Assembly (NCBI GenBank): GCA_019914945.1
Contig: CM034100.1
Span: 11,853,096-11,917,095, forward strand
Reading direction: 5' to 3'
Length of the DNA: 64,000 bases
Source: Typha latifolia
Taxonomy: Eukaryota; Streptophyta; Magnoliopsida; Poales; Typhaceae
Made by a program: the position numbers and the translations under genes. How positions within the stretch are numbered: the first letter of the stretch is position 1; each line of letters starts with the position of its first letter. The notes below the pieces were generated by a model. That model saw only the letters and a program-made list of their open reading frames with translations. It was not told where the DNA came from and searched no databases. Below, piece by piece: positions 22,063 through 34,697 of this stretch.

Positions 22063-25000
22063 GTTTTTTTTTTGTTTTTGAAAATGATCTAGAGACCTAT
22101 TCATTAAACTGAAACAAGGTTACAATAGAAATCAGATGGTGGGTCGGAGCCACACCTTGCTAACACGATTGACTAGGGAATAATTAGCTAAGCTGTTAGC
22201 TACAAGGTTGTTACTCCTGTTGCTGTGACAAATTCTGATGGAAGTGGATTCCTTAATCCACCGAAGACGGTCATTAATGAGACGAGATATTTTATAGTGT
22301 ATTTGGTGTTCACCCCTATCATTAAGCATGTTAATCAGAGTTTGGCTATCACTGAATAGCCAGACAGTACTCCAATTTGCCCTTGAGTAAGCTTCTCTAA
22401 TTAACAAGCGCATCACCATTGTTTTGCCATGCAAAGCGTTCCGACAGTTTTCCAGCATATCTACAAGGAACTCTAGCAAGATGAGACTGACGTCCCCTAG
22501 TTTGTGACTCTCCAAGCAGTGTCCGACAAGCCCACAATGTTCCCATAATGAATATTAACACTAATCTGGTCAGAAGGAGAGGAGGTATTTAACTGTCCCA
22601 AAAGATGCACTATTTACAGTGACAAAGGAACCTCCACTAGAAAATATTCAGTTAAGGCTGTAACTTGTCGTGGACAAGGCTTCTCACCACTGAAGATAAG
22701 CTTGTTTTTAGATCTCCAAGTGCTCTAAAGAACATTAAACAATAAGTGGTAGTTTTGTAATCCTTCCAATCTACTGATATGCTAATGATCAATCCTCAAA
22801 CTTGATAATATATTTATTTGATCTTAGACTGAGTTTGCTTATAAACCATACCGTCCTAGCAAAGTTGTAATGTGATGTGATTGTTGACAACTTATCTTCT
22901 AAGCACAAAAGTTGTCTGAGTTTGGAAGGTGATTTCAAGGGGCAGGACTTTCATTCTTACAATCAGAATCTTTTGCAATAGTCTTATAAATGACATTGTA
23001 AAGACTAATAGGTCAGTATTTTCCAAACTGAGACAACTTCCATTTTTTGGCAATTAAGACAATGGATGAGTAGTTCATTCTTTGTTCCATTAACCTTGTG
23101 TTGACATTTTTTAATGGTGACATAGATTGCAAGCTTTATAACATCTCAAAAAGACTTAAAATTTTTTGGCATTGAACTCATCTATTCCTAGGGCTTTTTT
23201 GGTAGGGCAAGCGGCGAGTTCTTTAGTTGTGTTTGTTAGAACTTTGTGTACTGCAACAGAGAAAGTAGCGAAGGCATTGTTTAGGCTAGTCAGGTTTGAG
23301 GAAGTGAAGATTTCCTTAAAATGCAAATGCTCGAGAAATGCCTTATTGATACTATCGGAGTTGAAAACCTCTAAGGCGAGTTTGAGTCTAGAGATAGAAT
23401 TCATGCAGTGTTTAGAAGAGGTAGATGCATTAAAGAATTTTGTATTTCAATCACCACAGTTTAGCTAGTCATTCCTAGCTCTTTGTTTCCAAAATAATTC
23501 CTCCTTTAGGTAGAGGTCCACTAAGATGAATTTGATGCATTTTTGCCTTGTTAAAATTCTCATAAGTAGCCTCTCCAAATTGTAGTTTGAGGATCTTCAT
23601 CTCTAGAATTTTGGTTCTAGAGGAGAGACCTCCAACTTCATTTTTACCCTATCTATGAATACTACTAGCTAGAGTGCACAAGTTATCCAAGAGAATTGAG
23701 GTTGAGTATGTTAAAAAAATATTTCTAAGAATTTCAGCAATAGCCTTCATAGGAGCTGACCTTGAATTACTAGTTTTTAGCTTTGAATCTTTTGTCCAAA
23801 GGTTTAAAAACTAGTAATATTTCTATAAGCAGCAGATTATGATCAGAAGAGATTACTAGGAGGTGGAGAATCCAAGCAGAAGGAAAGAGGTTGAACTAGG
23901 TTGGGGAAGCCAAGGCTCAATCGAGCCTCTTGTGGATGAGAGTTGTAGGCTCTTCTATTGGACCAATTGTAATTGGCCCAGAGAACCCTATGTCTAGGAG
24001 GCATGCTTTGACAATATGATCAGCGAATCTTCTTTGTTGAGTGAGGTAGTTGGCAGCTCCTCCCTCTTTTTTAGTAGAATTAATGATACAATTGTAGTCG
24101 CCGATGCAACAAAGTGGGAGGTTTTCATTTGCAAAAGAGTTGATTTTTTGCAAAATAGTTGTATTTCTTTACAGTAGGGGTTATAATCAACCCCACCTAG
24201 AAGCAAGTTGGTATCAAAGAAGGTCCTTTATCATAGCAAAGATAAATGAGTTGGACTCATCAATGATTTCCTACAAAGTATTATCATCCCAGAGGAGCTA
24301 GAGCCCAATAGCTTTTCCTTGGCCACTAACAATATGATGATTTTTGAGGGGGAGGGAGGAGATTATCTTTTAAGTTTTAGCCTCTCACATTTTGTCTTAG
24401 AGAGAAAAGCTATAGAGGCATGGTTGCTGTGGAGAATGGTCGTAGCTTGCGAACCATCGAGGAGCCTCTACTTTTTTGACAGTTCCACGCTAGTATCTTC
24501 ATGGCTGGCTCCGCAAAGAGTCATGCTCAACCATGGTACTAGAAGGAAGAGTAGATAGTGATTGAGGCATTGTTATCTAGGGACCTCAAGGAAGGGGAGA
24601 GATAGTGAGAGAGATGGGTGGAGTCTTTTAAGGGAGGCAGCTTCAACTTGACGAGAGGGGTTTTCCTTTTCCTAGGGGATAGGAGAGAGGGTGGAGTGGT
24701 TTTTTTGATAGGAGTGGTTTTGTTTACGTAGAGGGACTTTTTTCATGGGGTTTGAGTGGTTTTGTAGTGGATGTAGCGGATCGATGTGAAGGGTGGAGTG
24801 TAAACACTAAATGGGTTTGTTGTATTCTAGTTGGAAGGTTTGGTGAGAGAATGTTTTCCCTTTCAAGAATAAAGGAGAAGGTCGATTGATGGCGACAAAT
24901 TGGGTTGATGATGAAATATCCGCATGCTTGAGATTTAGAAAGCTAAATAGAGGTAAAACGTGTCCAAATACGATTAGGATAGAAACCATACCTTTACACA

Positions 25001-26320
25001 CTTTTTTCATTTTAATGCCAGATCTATTGTCAATACGCACACCATCTGGCACATCAGTAGTGGGAGTTGTTCCTCGATCAATAGCTAGCTTCGGAATGAC
25101 TGGTGTGCAACTACTCCCACCTTAGTTGATCGACACGTTCGTCTTGGCAGACAAGACCTTTTCAGGTTGAGTGAGACTCAATGGGGAGGAGGAGGAAGAG
25201 GGAATTGAGCTTTCTCTCCTCGCCGTGATTACTACGGCATGCAAATTTTGCACCGATACCCTTCTGGTGGCAAGCTTTGAATTAATTTTATCACTGATCG
25301 AGAGCAGATCTAGAGCTTTTTGTGAAGAACTAAGTTCACTCAATTTAGGCTTAAGGAGCTCAATGAGCTTGGTTTTAAGGTGCGGGAGGGTATTCATTTT
25401 TCATTTTTTATCAAGCGAGCTTCGCAAGATACATGCTGGACTTCTGTGTCCGATTGTGCCATAGAAGAAGCAGTGGTGTGGAAGTCTTTCATACCTTACT
25501 TTTATCTCATAACATCCTCCATATGGAATAAAGATTGATAGAGAAGTGAGCAAAGGTTTAGTGATGTCGATTAGAACTCTAACCCAAATAAGCTTCGTCC
25601 ACTTCGAGGGATAACACTTGATTCAACAGGCTCATTGATCCTCACTAATAGAGCTAAGGCTATATTTATGGATATAAACTATAGTGGGATGCCATAAAAG
25701 TAAACCCAGAGCTCGAATTTATAGAAATCTCAGGCTTCAACTAGGATGTTTGGCTGAAGCGGTGAGATGACAAATAAGTCCTAATAAATGATCAAGTAGC
25801 ACGAACCATACCTTCAATTTATCGTGCTCAAACTCAAAAGAGAGGAGGAAGATATTTTTGCCCACCTCAATGAACTCCTAGAGCCTTCCATGTACCAAGA
25901 TTTGGAGAAGGAAAATTTTTAGGCTAATTTGGTTGAAGGGCTTGTGCGTTAAAAGTTTTCTAACAAGAAAAAAAGTTGACTTTCTGTTTAGGATGGAGAA
26001 GTACTATGCGAGAGGAATAATTTCCGCCATTCCATTTTTAGATAGATGGGATTAGAATTGTAGTAGAAGATCTTTGTTAGCTGCAGCCATTAGACGAGGA
26101 GATAGCAGCTCAGTAGAAGAACAGTGACTGGAAAAAGCAACTGAAAGAATTACTGAGGGTGAGAGAGAAAGATGAGGGGGAAGTCTAAAAGAAAACCATA
26201 TGGAAAACCCTAGCAGGGGGAAAACTAATTGTTTCTTCAACACGCAGATTTTGATCACAACTCTTAGTAGGTAAAGGTAATGAATGAAAACAAGTTTCAC
26301 CGATCATTCCTACACTATGG
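22063..26320 (-). pseudogene. L1-type LINE, minus strand, decayed and internally shortened
   Basis: Parts in order on the minus strand. The 5' region (26300-25400) carries ORF1 traces with a zinc knuckle at 25472-25431 (CFFYGTIGHRSPAC; the second Cys is Tyr). An ORF1-like frame follows at 25397-25122. The endonuclease fragment at 24153-23917 shows GDYNCIINSTKKEGG and a final RLD. Broken RT lies at about 23470-22900. An RNase H domain at 22515-22132 shows WLFSDSQTLINML and NNLVANSLA, where Asn replaces the usual Asp of the last catalytic block. A T-rich run at 22063-22078 on the plus strand is the expected poly(A) tail. At about 4.2 kb it is shorter than typical plant L1 elements (about 6 kb), so RT is internally deleted. 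Confidence 0.75.
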
Positions 26321-27700
26321 ATGAGAATTTTTTGAAATGTTATTTCAAACTAATTAAGAGAACTTTTTGTATTACGTTAATTACGATATTTAAATATTTA
26401 AATTTTTTTGTAAAAGAACCTAAATTATTACTTTTTAATTTGTCTACATAATTACAAGTGAAAACTTTCACAATATTATACATGCCACTATAATACTTAA
26501 ATATTATAATTACTGCTGAATTTTTTTTTGACATTTTAAGATAATTACACGTAACCTATGAATTGTCACAGTTTTCTACATATATCTTCTAATTCTTTTT
26601 ATTATCCACATAGAACCCCTGAAATAAAAAATATATCCATGCAGATCTCTTAACTAAGAAAAAAAAGTAATTATATGAGCTTTCTCGACTAAGAATTTTC
26701 TTAGACCAGAGAATCTCCGTAAAATAAAATTTAATGGTGTATATGAAAAAAATAATGATAGCTCATGTGCCAAGTATAATTAACCCTTCTAAAAAAAATT
26801 TATGTATGGAAAAAATAACCAAAACCTAACTAAATTGTTATTTGAGATATTTTCATAAGTTCAGGTCCAAGTATTATTTTAAAAAGAGAGGTAGTTTGCA
26901 TATTTAATTGTGCCTCTCACCAAAGGAAAAGTATTATCCTTACCTACAGCAGATACTTTCCTTAAAAACAAATTTAAACATCACTTCCTTTTATCCGTAC
27001 ATAATTACATAGTAACACTAAAACACAGACGTGAAGTGAAAATTTGCTTTCTTCTCCGAGTTTGCAAACCCGTTTTGCAAAATAGGGCAAGCTCTCTTCC
27101 ATACCATATTTAAAAACATGCCTCGAGAGTTGAGCCCAATAAGAAAGAAATGGAAAACTTTCACAGAAAGAAAAAATCCTAACATTATATAAAAAAAAAA
27201 CATGCCTTGAAAGTGGAGCCCATTCGTCTGCCCAACGGCGCGCCCCTTCGCTTTACTTTGGCCTTTCAACTTTGAAATGGTCACGCTCTCACACGCGTCG
27301 GGAACCCACAAAAAGCGAGCCCATGGGTATGACCACGAACCATAAGGCAAACGACATAAAAACCAAAATATTATAACAAAAACTATAAATATAAATAATA
27401 AGAAGAAAAGAACAAAAAAAAAACAAGAAAAGAGTTAGCTCGTCAGAGACGGCTCCTTTGGTCACCACTACTAGCCGTTAGATTTTTTTTTTTACACCCA
27501 TCACTTTAAATCCGAATAATTTATTAGAAACAAATCCAACGGTCATACTCCCTCCAGTGGACGCGCCTTTCGTCGAGTGGTGCCATAAACGTGAACCAAT
27601 AAAAATTTGCCCTTTTATTTTTATTATTCTTTTATTATCGTTTTAATATTTATTTCTCAATTTTTTTAATCGCCATTACTACTGGCGTTTGCCTAACCTT
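26321..27700. other. AT-rich intergenic DNA upstream of the first host gene
   Basis: No coding region is supported. From about 27230 base composition becomes more mixed, as expected for a promoter-proximal region. I see no transposon signature. Confidence 0.5.
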
Positions 27701-27771
27701 TTGATATCCTCACGTCTTCCTTTTTTTTTTTTCTCTCTTACTCTGTGGTAGCTGTCTCCTATTGTTATCAT

Positions 27772-27778
27772 TATAAAT
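27772..27778 (+). promoter_or_regulatory. TATA box of the first host gene
   Basis: TATAAAT precedes a pyrimidine-rich stretch typical of a plant transcription start, followed by a leader interrupted by a 5'-UTR intron (27913-28213). That intron has a GTAAG donor and a T-rich CTCAACAG acceptor. Confidence 0.6.
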
Positions 27779-27912
27779 CCTCTCTGAGCCCCTCCCTTCC
27801 TCTCCTTCTCTTCCTCATCTCGGCATCTCTTCTTTTTCTTATTCTTCTTGTAGTTTTAGAACTAATTTCTCTTCCCCTCTGTTTGAAAGAGAGAGATAGA
27901 GAGGCAACTAAG

Positions 27913-28213
27913 GTAAGATATCTTCTATTTCCTTATCTAAAATATATTTTTTGATCATTTTTTTCTCTCCCTTTATGGCTCTTCCTCCAGATCTGAATCC
28001 TATTCGGTCTCCTTGCCTTTATATTCCTTAAAAAGTTATAAAAATTCAAATCTTTACGGCACCGAGATGGAATTTTTCTAAACTTCTTCCATTTTAGCAC
28101 AAATTTCTTTAGCCCGACTGATACCCAAATCTTTTCTTCTCCTATATAACCTTTTCCGAAGGAGAAATCATAGGGATCTAAAGCATTTTTGCTGCAATTT
28201 TTTTTCTCAACAG
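27913..28213 (+). other. 5'-UTR intron of the first host gene
   Basis: The donor AAG|GTAAGA and acceptor CTCAACAG|G bracket 301 bp. The ATG follows 31 bp after the acceptor. Leader introns often raise expression in plants; that effect is inferred here. Confidence 0.7.
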
Positions 28214-28244
28214 GCTATATATTTAGATCTCGAAGGGGGGAAGG

Positions 28245-28723
28245 ATGAATCACTATGCGATGCAGAAGAGCGCTTTCCCTGCTTGCGAGGAGATGAGGGG
28301 CGCCGTGGCCGTATCTGACTGGAAAAGCCCGGTTTTTTGCCCTAAACCTCGCCGGCTTGGGCCACTCTCCGTCGTCGACCCGGTTCGACCGCTCCGGTGG
28401 CAGGCAAGGTAGCTTTATTTTACCTCGTATTAAGCTTTTCTCTTCTTCGTTTAGATTTTTTTAATTTTTAATTTTTAATTTTTGCCATGCAGTAATCAAC
28501 CAGATCTATACGATTCCAAGGCCGGAGCCGAGCTACTTGATATGTTCCTCTCAAAGGTATATAGTTCATTCAAATTATGTTGTTTGTTTATGTATGTCGA
28601 TAGAAAAAGAAAATAGGCCTTTTGATGGTAGTAGGTCCTTCGCCTCATGCCAAACATGTGAATTAATTAATTATAGCTTCACAAATCTTGTTTTAAAAAT
28701 AAATCTTTAGTCAAATTAATTAC

Positions 28724-28772
<49 letters not shown>

Positions 28773-29179
28773 TTTCTAATTCTAAATAGAGAGTTCGTAA
28801 GAAGATTCCTAATTTTGTCTTTAATTTTTGTTTTACCTGATAGCTAAGAATTTTTATTTATTTATTTTGTTAATTTTTACTTATATTGCAGGGAGGTGAA
28901 CAGAGTCCGGTGGCCTCATCTCCGCCCTTCTTTTGCGGCTCCCCGCCGATCAGGGCGGCGAACCCACTGGTCCATGACGCCCGGTTCGGCGTGGACCGCC
29001 CGCCGACCCCGGTGGGTCCCATCCCAACACCAATAATTCACTCCGGCCCACCGCAGATGTCCCCGAGGAACACCCGGGTCCGGGCAAAATTCGGCTGCGA
29101 GCCGGCCGCCGTGAGGATCGAGGGTTTTGATTGCCTCGATCGCGATCGCCGGAGCCATGGCATCACCGCCGTGGCCTAA
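28245..29179 (+). CDS. Conserved plant protein of unknown function, 171 aa, three coding exons
   Basis: Exons are 28245-28408, 28493-28556 and 28892-29179. The introns have GT-AG ends, and splicing gives one open frame of 171 codons plus TAA. The first ATG after the 5'-UTR intron acceptor was chosen as start. Conserved-looking blocks are SPVFCPKPRRLG (28-39), PVRPLRW (46-52), AGAELLDMFLSK (65-76), PPFFCGSPPIRAANPLVHDA (87-106) and VRIEGFDCLDRDRR (150-163). From memory this pattern matches a small plant-specific family typified by Arabidopsis At1g13390 and At1g68490, whose role is unknown to me. There is no signal peptide, membrane segment or enzyme motif. The middle (112-138) is Pro-rich and probably disordered. 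The third exon is GC-rich, unlike the flanks. Gene structure is confident; function is not assigned. Confidence 0.88.
28724..28767. repeat. (AT)n microsatellite inside intron 2
   Basis: A run of about 20 AT dinucleotides, interrupted once near its right end, within the second coding intron. Likely length-polymorphic. Confidence 0.95.
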
Positions 29180-29441
29180 CACACAAAGTTGCACATATAC
29201 ATAACAAGGAGTACCCACCCTCTAAGTGCTCACTTTGCTTTGAAGCACTTAGGGAAGAGAGAGGAGTGATGAGAGACGAAAAATTTAACATGGAAAAATA
29301 GTAGTCCATAAGAAGGTCAGATGTCTCCCTAAGCTAAGGAAGCTTAGGGCAGGGAGGTCTTTGTGTTTATTAGTGTACATTTCAACCACTACTAATCCTT
29401 TTCTTCTTCATGTAAGTAACTTTTCATGTAGGTATATGGAG

Positions 29442-29447
29442 AATAAA
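29442..29447 (+). terminator. Possible poly(A) signal of the first host gene
   Basis: AATAAA lies about 260 bp after the stop codon, just before a GA microsatellite (about 29450-29488). Confidence 0.4.

Positions 29448-29449
<2 letters not shown>

Positions 29450-29488
<39 letters not shown>
29450..29488. repeat. (GA)n microsatellite
   Basis: About 19 uninterrupted GA dinucleotides downstream of the first host gene. Confidence 0.95.
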
Positions 29489-29492
<4 letters not shown>

Positions 29493-29499
29493 GCAATCT

Positions 29500-32250
29500 T
29501 TATTATCACATGATCTCTTTTTTATTTTAGGGGTTTGGTAGGCATTAAATTTGTATAAAGGTGTATGTCAGGAGTTGTTCAGGATTTGTCATCCAATTTG
29601 TATATATTTTTGTATCTACAAGCTTCGTATTAAGCAAACTAAGTTGGGCTTATTTTGTCGTTTTTATTACTGTTGCTCTCTTTCTGATTCGCCTGACACA
29701 TTTGCTGTTCTATTTTGACCCCGTAGATAATAAATTTTTATTATTCTTAGATCCCTTCAACTATCATATTTTGGCAAATTATTCGAAATCCGTGGTAAAA
29801 CTGTGGACGGGAATTAGTCGCTTATAAGTTATATTTAATTGACAAATTTGTCTCTTCTCTCTTGCTTCGTAGTCATTTTGCTCTTATCTAAAATTCCAAT
29901 ATAAAAAACATCAATTTAGGTTCGCCTCGATATGATTTGTATATTTTTCCAAGGGAGTTAATTATCTAATCTATATACCATAGATGATTAGATTAGGCCT
30001 AATGATCTATCTGAATAAAAAGTTAAGATAATTCTCTTTGTACTCTTGAACTATTACTATTTTATACACACAAAAAAATTTATTGGGTAAAAAAAAAATG
30101 ATATTTCAAAAGGATGAAAAGGAAATTATCCTAAAAAACATTTCAACATCTCAATTCCATTCCTTATTTCTTTATCATCTTTCCTATTCAATCGATAGCT
30201 AATTCTGAAATCTATTTTAACTTCGCTCGTACTTTTTCCATTATCTTTCTCCATTTACTCTTTTCCTTGACATCTCTGTCATCTCTATCTTCCAACCTAA
30301 TCCTACAGCCTAAAGTAATCTGGGTAGTTGGCAGCTATTCATTGACTATCAAGCATAATTTAAGGTCATCGTAAAATAAACGGACTGCAGAAATTTCCTA
30401 TAAACTGCGCCTGAGAGGATCTCCTACTGCATCTACGTACTATGCTCACTATATACAAACATTTGGCAAATTTAGCCCTACCAAATTTTTTTTCTTAGAA
30501 GAGTAATACACTTTTATCCAAACCAGTCAGCTATTTTTTAATAAGAAAATTGAAAGTTTGAGGAAATATTTTCTCCGAGACTTGACAATTTTCTTAATTA
30601 TTTTTAAAATTTTCATATAAATAGTTGATTGAGATAGCGGTATAACTTTCAAAGTATAAAAGAATTAGCAGCGTATATTATTGCAAATGCTTTTCCTGAC
30701 AATGATTTGCAGTAGTGCTGTTCGAATCTTTTCCAAAACTTGAGAAGTTGCAAGTCTTTTGCGAGGAATTTGGGTGTTGGCATGCAGAAATTGCCCACTA
30801 TATTTTGGTCAGAATTGGCATAGCTTCATTGTGTGGTTAAGTTTTATTAGAAACGTGTCTCTTCTTTTTTCTTCAATTTTGGCTATCATCATCTATATTT
30901 TGGTCTTAGATTTTGATATATTTGCTAGTCTATTTCCCCTTTCCAAAGCACATTTGTGCAAAGAAAAAGATGCTTCAGAGAAAAATCACACATAGTGAGC
31001 AAATGCTATAGGTCATTTTCTTGCAACAGAGAAAAAGTTGAACGTTTCACTCTCATCACTGAATCTTTTTTTTTTACTAAATAAAATTTAACACGTATCA
31101 GAAAATTAAATACTGAGCATAATCCTGAGGAACTAAGTAATATAGGATGCTCATCGTGATAAGATCGAATTACAAGGTGTAGAAAGGGAAAAAGTTGTTA
31201 ATATTTTTCCCTTTGAAAGAGTGGCTGTTAATTTCTAGAGTAATTTATTAAAAACACCCAACGGATAAGGATATTTATAGTTCAATCCTGCATTTTGCTC
31301 AAAATACTTCAATAACACCTTGCTATTAGTTTTCTTAATGGTTAATAACCATATAGATAATTCAAAGCAACTGTAAATACAAAATAACATTAATGCCTTT
31401 GAATAAAATTTTTAGGTTAATGTAAATAGACAAGTAAATTTTAAAGTCAACTTAGAGGTATTTTTAGTATTTTAATATTTTTATTATTAAAAGTAACAGA
31501 GTTTTCTCTATAACGTTAGCTGTTGTTAGAGTAAAATAACTCAACGTGATTTTGAGACATTAAAAACAAAATATAAAGGTTGAATGATATATATCCAGTT
31601 GGTAGGGTGAGTGATAATATTTGGCTATCCAAATTAACCAAAAAGCTAGGAGCAAGCTACCACAGCATTAAATTTGATTAGATCCCTACGTGTAAGCAGT
31701 GACGAGCTAGAAATATTTCTAAGAAACAGGACTAATTTGTTAAATTATAGTAACAAATTTATCTAAGGAAGATAACGAAGACAACATTGATTATCAAATA
31801 ATTTTTATAAAGTTGGTAGGTACCTTTTTTTTACATCTCCATTTTTATAACTAATGATACTAGGGTAAATTCTAACTCCAAATAATTATTGTGAGAAAAA
31901 TTATTTAATAATTTAATAGCTTAACTCAATGACTTATCTCGATTCATTTTAATTGATGGTTCAATAATATGGTGGCTTGAAGTAGCTGCTCGGCGGCTTG
32001 GCATCTTGTTGCCATTTTAGCGATATTTAGTTCAAAAAAATAGCTTGATGATAGACAGGTCTTGAAGCCTAAATTAAGTGACTTAGTTGGCTAGAGTTTA
32101 AATATATTTGTATTTATGAATGATTGGTCCTTTAATCTATATTTAGCCTTTGGGCTCTTAAATAATAAAATTAGAGAACATTAAAGATTTACATATATGT
32201 ATATGTGTATATATATATTGTTTTATAATTTTATCTAGTAAATTCGGGTA
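29500..32250. other. AT-rich intergenic DNA, no gene seen
   Basis: Only short chance frames (for example 29561-29827 and 30759-30995) with no recognisable family. No transposon ends were found. Confidence 0.55.
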
Positions 32251-32258
32251 GTAGATAT

Positions 32259-32797
32259 AAACATGATCATCGGGCAGGCTGGGCTTTTCAGGCCAATCGG
32301 GCTTAAGTATTTCTTCATGGTCCGACCCACCAATCATTCGGGCCGGGCTAGAATAGTCTAGCCCGTTACCACCCATCGACCCGTGAGAGATTGGGCTAGC
32401 CCGACCGGCCCAACCCACCAATCATTCGGCCCAACTCACATTTTAGCTATTTTTAATTTTTTTTTTACTATTAGCATATTTATTTTTTAAATTATTTATA
32501 TTCCTCTATTTAAAAAAATAATAATAAATTAAAAAAATTTAAATGTGTGCTTAAAAAAATATAAAATGGTATAGTTTCAAAATTTTAGTTGGTTTTTACT
32601 GTAGTAGAACAGGTAAATACTGTAGCAGAACAGGCGGGCCTAGTTGCGGGCCAAACGGGCGGGCTTTCGGGCAGGGTCGGGCGGGCAAAGGGCTAGGCTG
32701 GCTCATGCCACCCATGGGTAGTTCGGGCTCGGGTCGAGCCGGGTCTAAATCGGGTCAGGCCGGGCATGGGCTGGCTGGGCCGATTGATCACGTCTAC
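32259..32797. mobile_element. Small hAT-like non-autonomous element
   Basis: The 539-bp block is flanked by the 8-bp direct repeat GTAGATAT (32251-32258 and 32798-32805). Its ends are imperfect inverted repeats: left AAACATGATCATCGG against right, reversed, GACGTGATCAATCGG. GC-rich subterminal repeats built on GGGCC, GGGCTAG and CGGGC lie at both ends around an AT-rich core. This is the layout of plant hAT-type MITEs. No transposase is encoded. Confidence 0.65.
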
Positions 32798-33229
32798 GTA
32801 GATATTCTAACCATCGATACTTTTTTTTTTATGCCATGCTTTTTTTATTATCAACAATTTTTATGTAATCGACCATTTAGCGATTGACATGACTCTTACA
32901 ATTATACAAGTAAATATTAAGACTACACTTTATGTATCTTTCTCAACTTTGGAAAAGATATTTCATGAGATCCGTCAACCAAAAACTGATTTTCATAATA
33001 TATTTTATATGTGTAAATACAGTTTTTTACAAATACAAAAGCCAAATAGCCCTCTACTTAAGCATAAGGAGCTCCAAGAGATAAAAGTCCAACCCAACTG
33101 CATGTAACTTCAGCTAGTGATCAACTTAACAAAAGAAGGTTGACCTCATATGTCATAGTAGAATTGAAGTCGATGGAATCATATCAACAATTGGATGATG
33201 ACTAATAAACTTTCTGGTGAACCACTTTC

Positions 33230-33541
33230 ATGGTTACTTAGTCTATTTTGTTGTTTTATTGGTTTGGGCTTAGTCTAAATGCGTCAGTGGGCCAAGTCCT
33301 GCTACGTTCCTTTGAGTCCTAGTTGCTTCTTGAACTTTGCATATATAACAAGAGAGAGAGATAGAGAGCTAACATGGTTAGCGAATAATATTAATTTCCA
33401 TCCACTCCTCTATCTCTCTCTCTCGGTATATATCCCTAAGCCTTAACCTCAACCGACGGCTATCCTAGGCTAGACGTAGAGCGCCCACTCTTTGACCCAT
33501 TTAGCCTATCCCTTCTAATACCCGAGATAAATTTTGAGAAG
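33230..33541 (+). mobile_element. LTR fragment related to the LTR at 53742-54216
   Basis: Shares TTACTTAGTCTA... TTTTGTTG... GTTTGGGCTTAGTC, a GA/CT microsatellite zone and CCTCAACC...CCTAGGCTAGACG with the 53742-54216 LTR. It is interrupted at 33541 by the start of R1. Confidence 0.6.
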
Positions 33542-33759
33542 TGAAACACCTGCCTCCAAATACACGTGCCCCTCACATGGGTGGAATCCACGTGACATGT
33601 TTATCAATATTTTTACACACCAAATTGAAAAAAATCCCACATTTTCACAATTAAAACAATTAAAAAAAGCCCATAACACAATAGGTCAAAACATGCCCCC
33701 AAATACATATTCATTAATAGATCTAAATGCCCGCATAGGGGTTATAATTCATATAATTT
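33542..33759 (-). mobile_element. R1, segment 1 (R-family LTR, split by D)
   Basis: Starts TGAAACACCTGCC and follows R2 (38596) closely: both have CACGTG...CTCACRTGG...CCACGTGAC. The copy resumes at 42029, after D. Confidence 0.65.
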
Positions 33760-34697
33760 TGATACGATCTCCCCTTTTGGCTAAGGTTCAATCTCTTCCA
33801 ATTCTCAGATCTGGACTGATTCTGGCACGGAACTTTGTAAATAGATCTCGAAACATACCGTCGTCGGATCGACGTGAAATTTGGAGATCTTGTAGCCCCG
33901 GAAAATAGCTTTCCAACAAATTATGTTTTAGGTGGATAGGATATGGGGATCTCAAGATATTGTCCGATTAGTGGATGAACGTCAGGGTGTTTGATCAGGA
34001 TCCGTGGATGGAGGCACGAGATCCTAGATGATGGTGGTTGGTGGTGGACCAGTGTTAATGGAGTGACACAGGTGAAAAGTGGTGGTGGAAGGGTTATGGT
34101 TGATGGAAGGGTTAGGGCAACTTTTGGATAGATTGGAAGAATGGGGAGGAGAGGGCCATCTCTAAGGGACTAGGGTGGTTGGCCGGTCGAGGGAGGTTAG
34201 AAGTGGCGTTGCCGGGGATCGAGAGAATGAGAGCGAAAAAGACGATGGAGGCAAGGCAAAACTTAATTCATCAATAATTGACTCTATGGTTGGCATCCAT
34301 ATCCTTTAGAGACTAACCAAACAATTCAAAATCAACTCTAAATAGTACATTATCGTCGACCGCGTTCGAACGCACCTAGTTCGCTCTTCTCTGGATTTGC
34401 GAACACGATGTAGGCGTTCGAATGCGTGATGAATGCACCTGTTTTCCACTTCTCTGGATTTGCGAACGTGATACGAGCGTTCACAGCACGTTTGAATACA
34501 CAATTCACACTCTCTGGACGTGATGCAGGCGTTCACAATTGCGTTCACAACCGTATTCGAACGCACTCCAATCGCGTTCGAACGTGACTTACAAAAAAAC
34601 TTATTTTCTTAGGAATTAAACATTAAAACAAGAAACAAAGACACCCCTAAAGTGAATCCAAGCTCGAGGTGACATCAGTGAAGTCTGAATTGTATCA
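33760..34697 (-). mobile_element. Left LTR of element D (3' LTR)
   Basis: 938 bp from TGATACGATC to AATTGTATCA, with the GTTCGAAC array at about 34357-34589. The flanking pentamers AATTT and AAATT on the two sides of D agree at four of five positions. Confidence 0.85.
34357..34589. repeat. GTTCGAAC array in the left LTR of D
   Basis: Same spacer units as LTR1 (CTCTGGATTTGCGAAC followed by GATG-AGGCGTTC). Several CpG sites have decayed to TG or CA. Confidence 0.8.

Noticed and set aside
24319..25464. Plus-strand frames in the LINE region
   Set aside because: Antisense shadows of the minus-strand LINE.
27745..27954. 69-codon frame at the leader of the first host gene
   Set aside because: It runs over the TATA box and the 5'-UTR intron donor; spliced mRNA would not contain it.
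33534..33908. 124-codon plus-strand frame
   Set aside because: It spans the junction of R1 and the LTR of D, so it is a chance fusion of two repeats.
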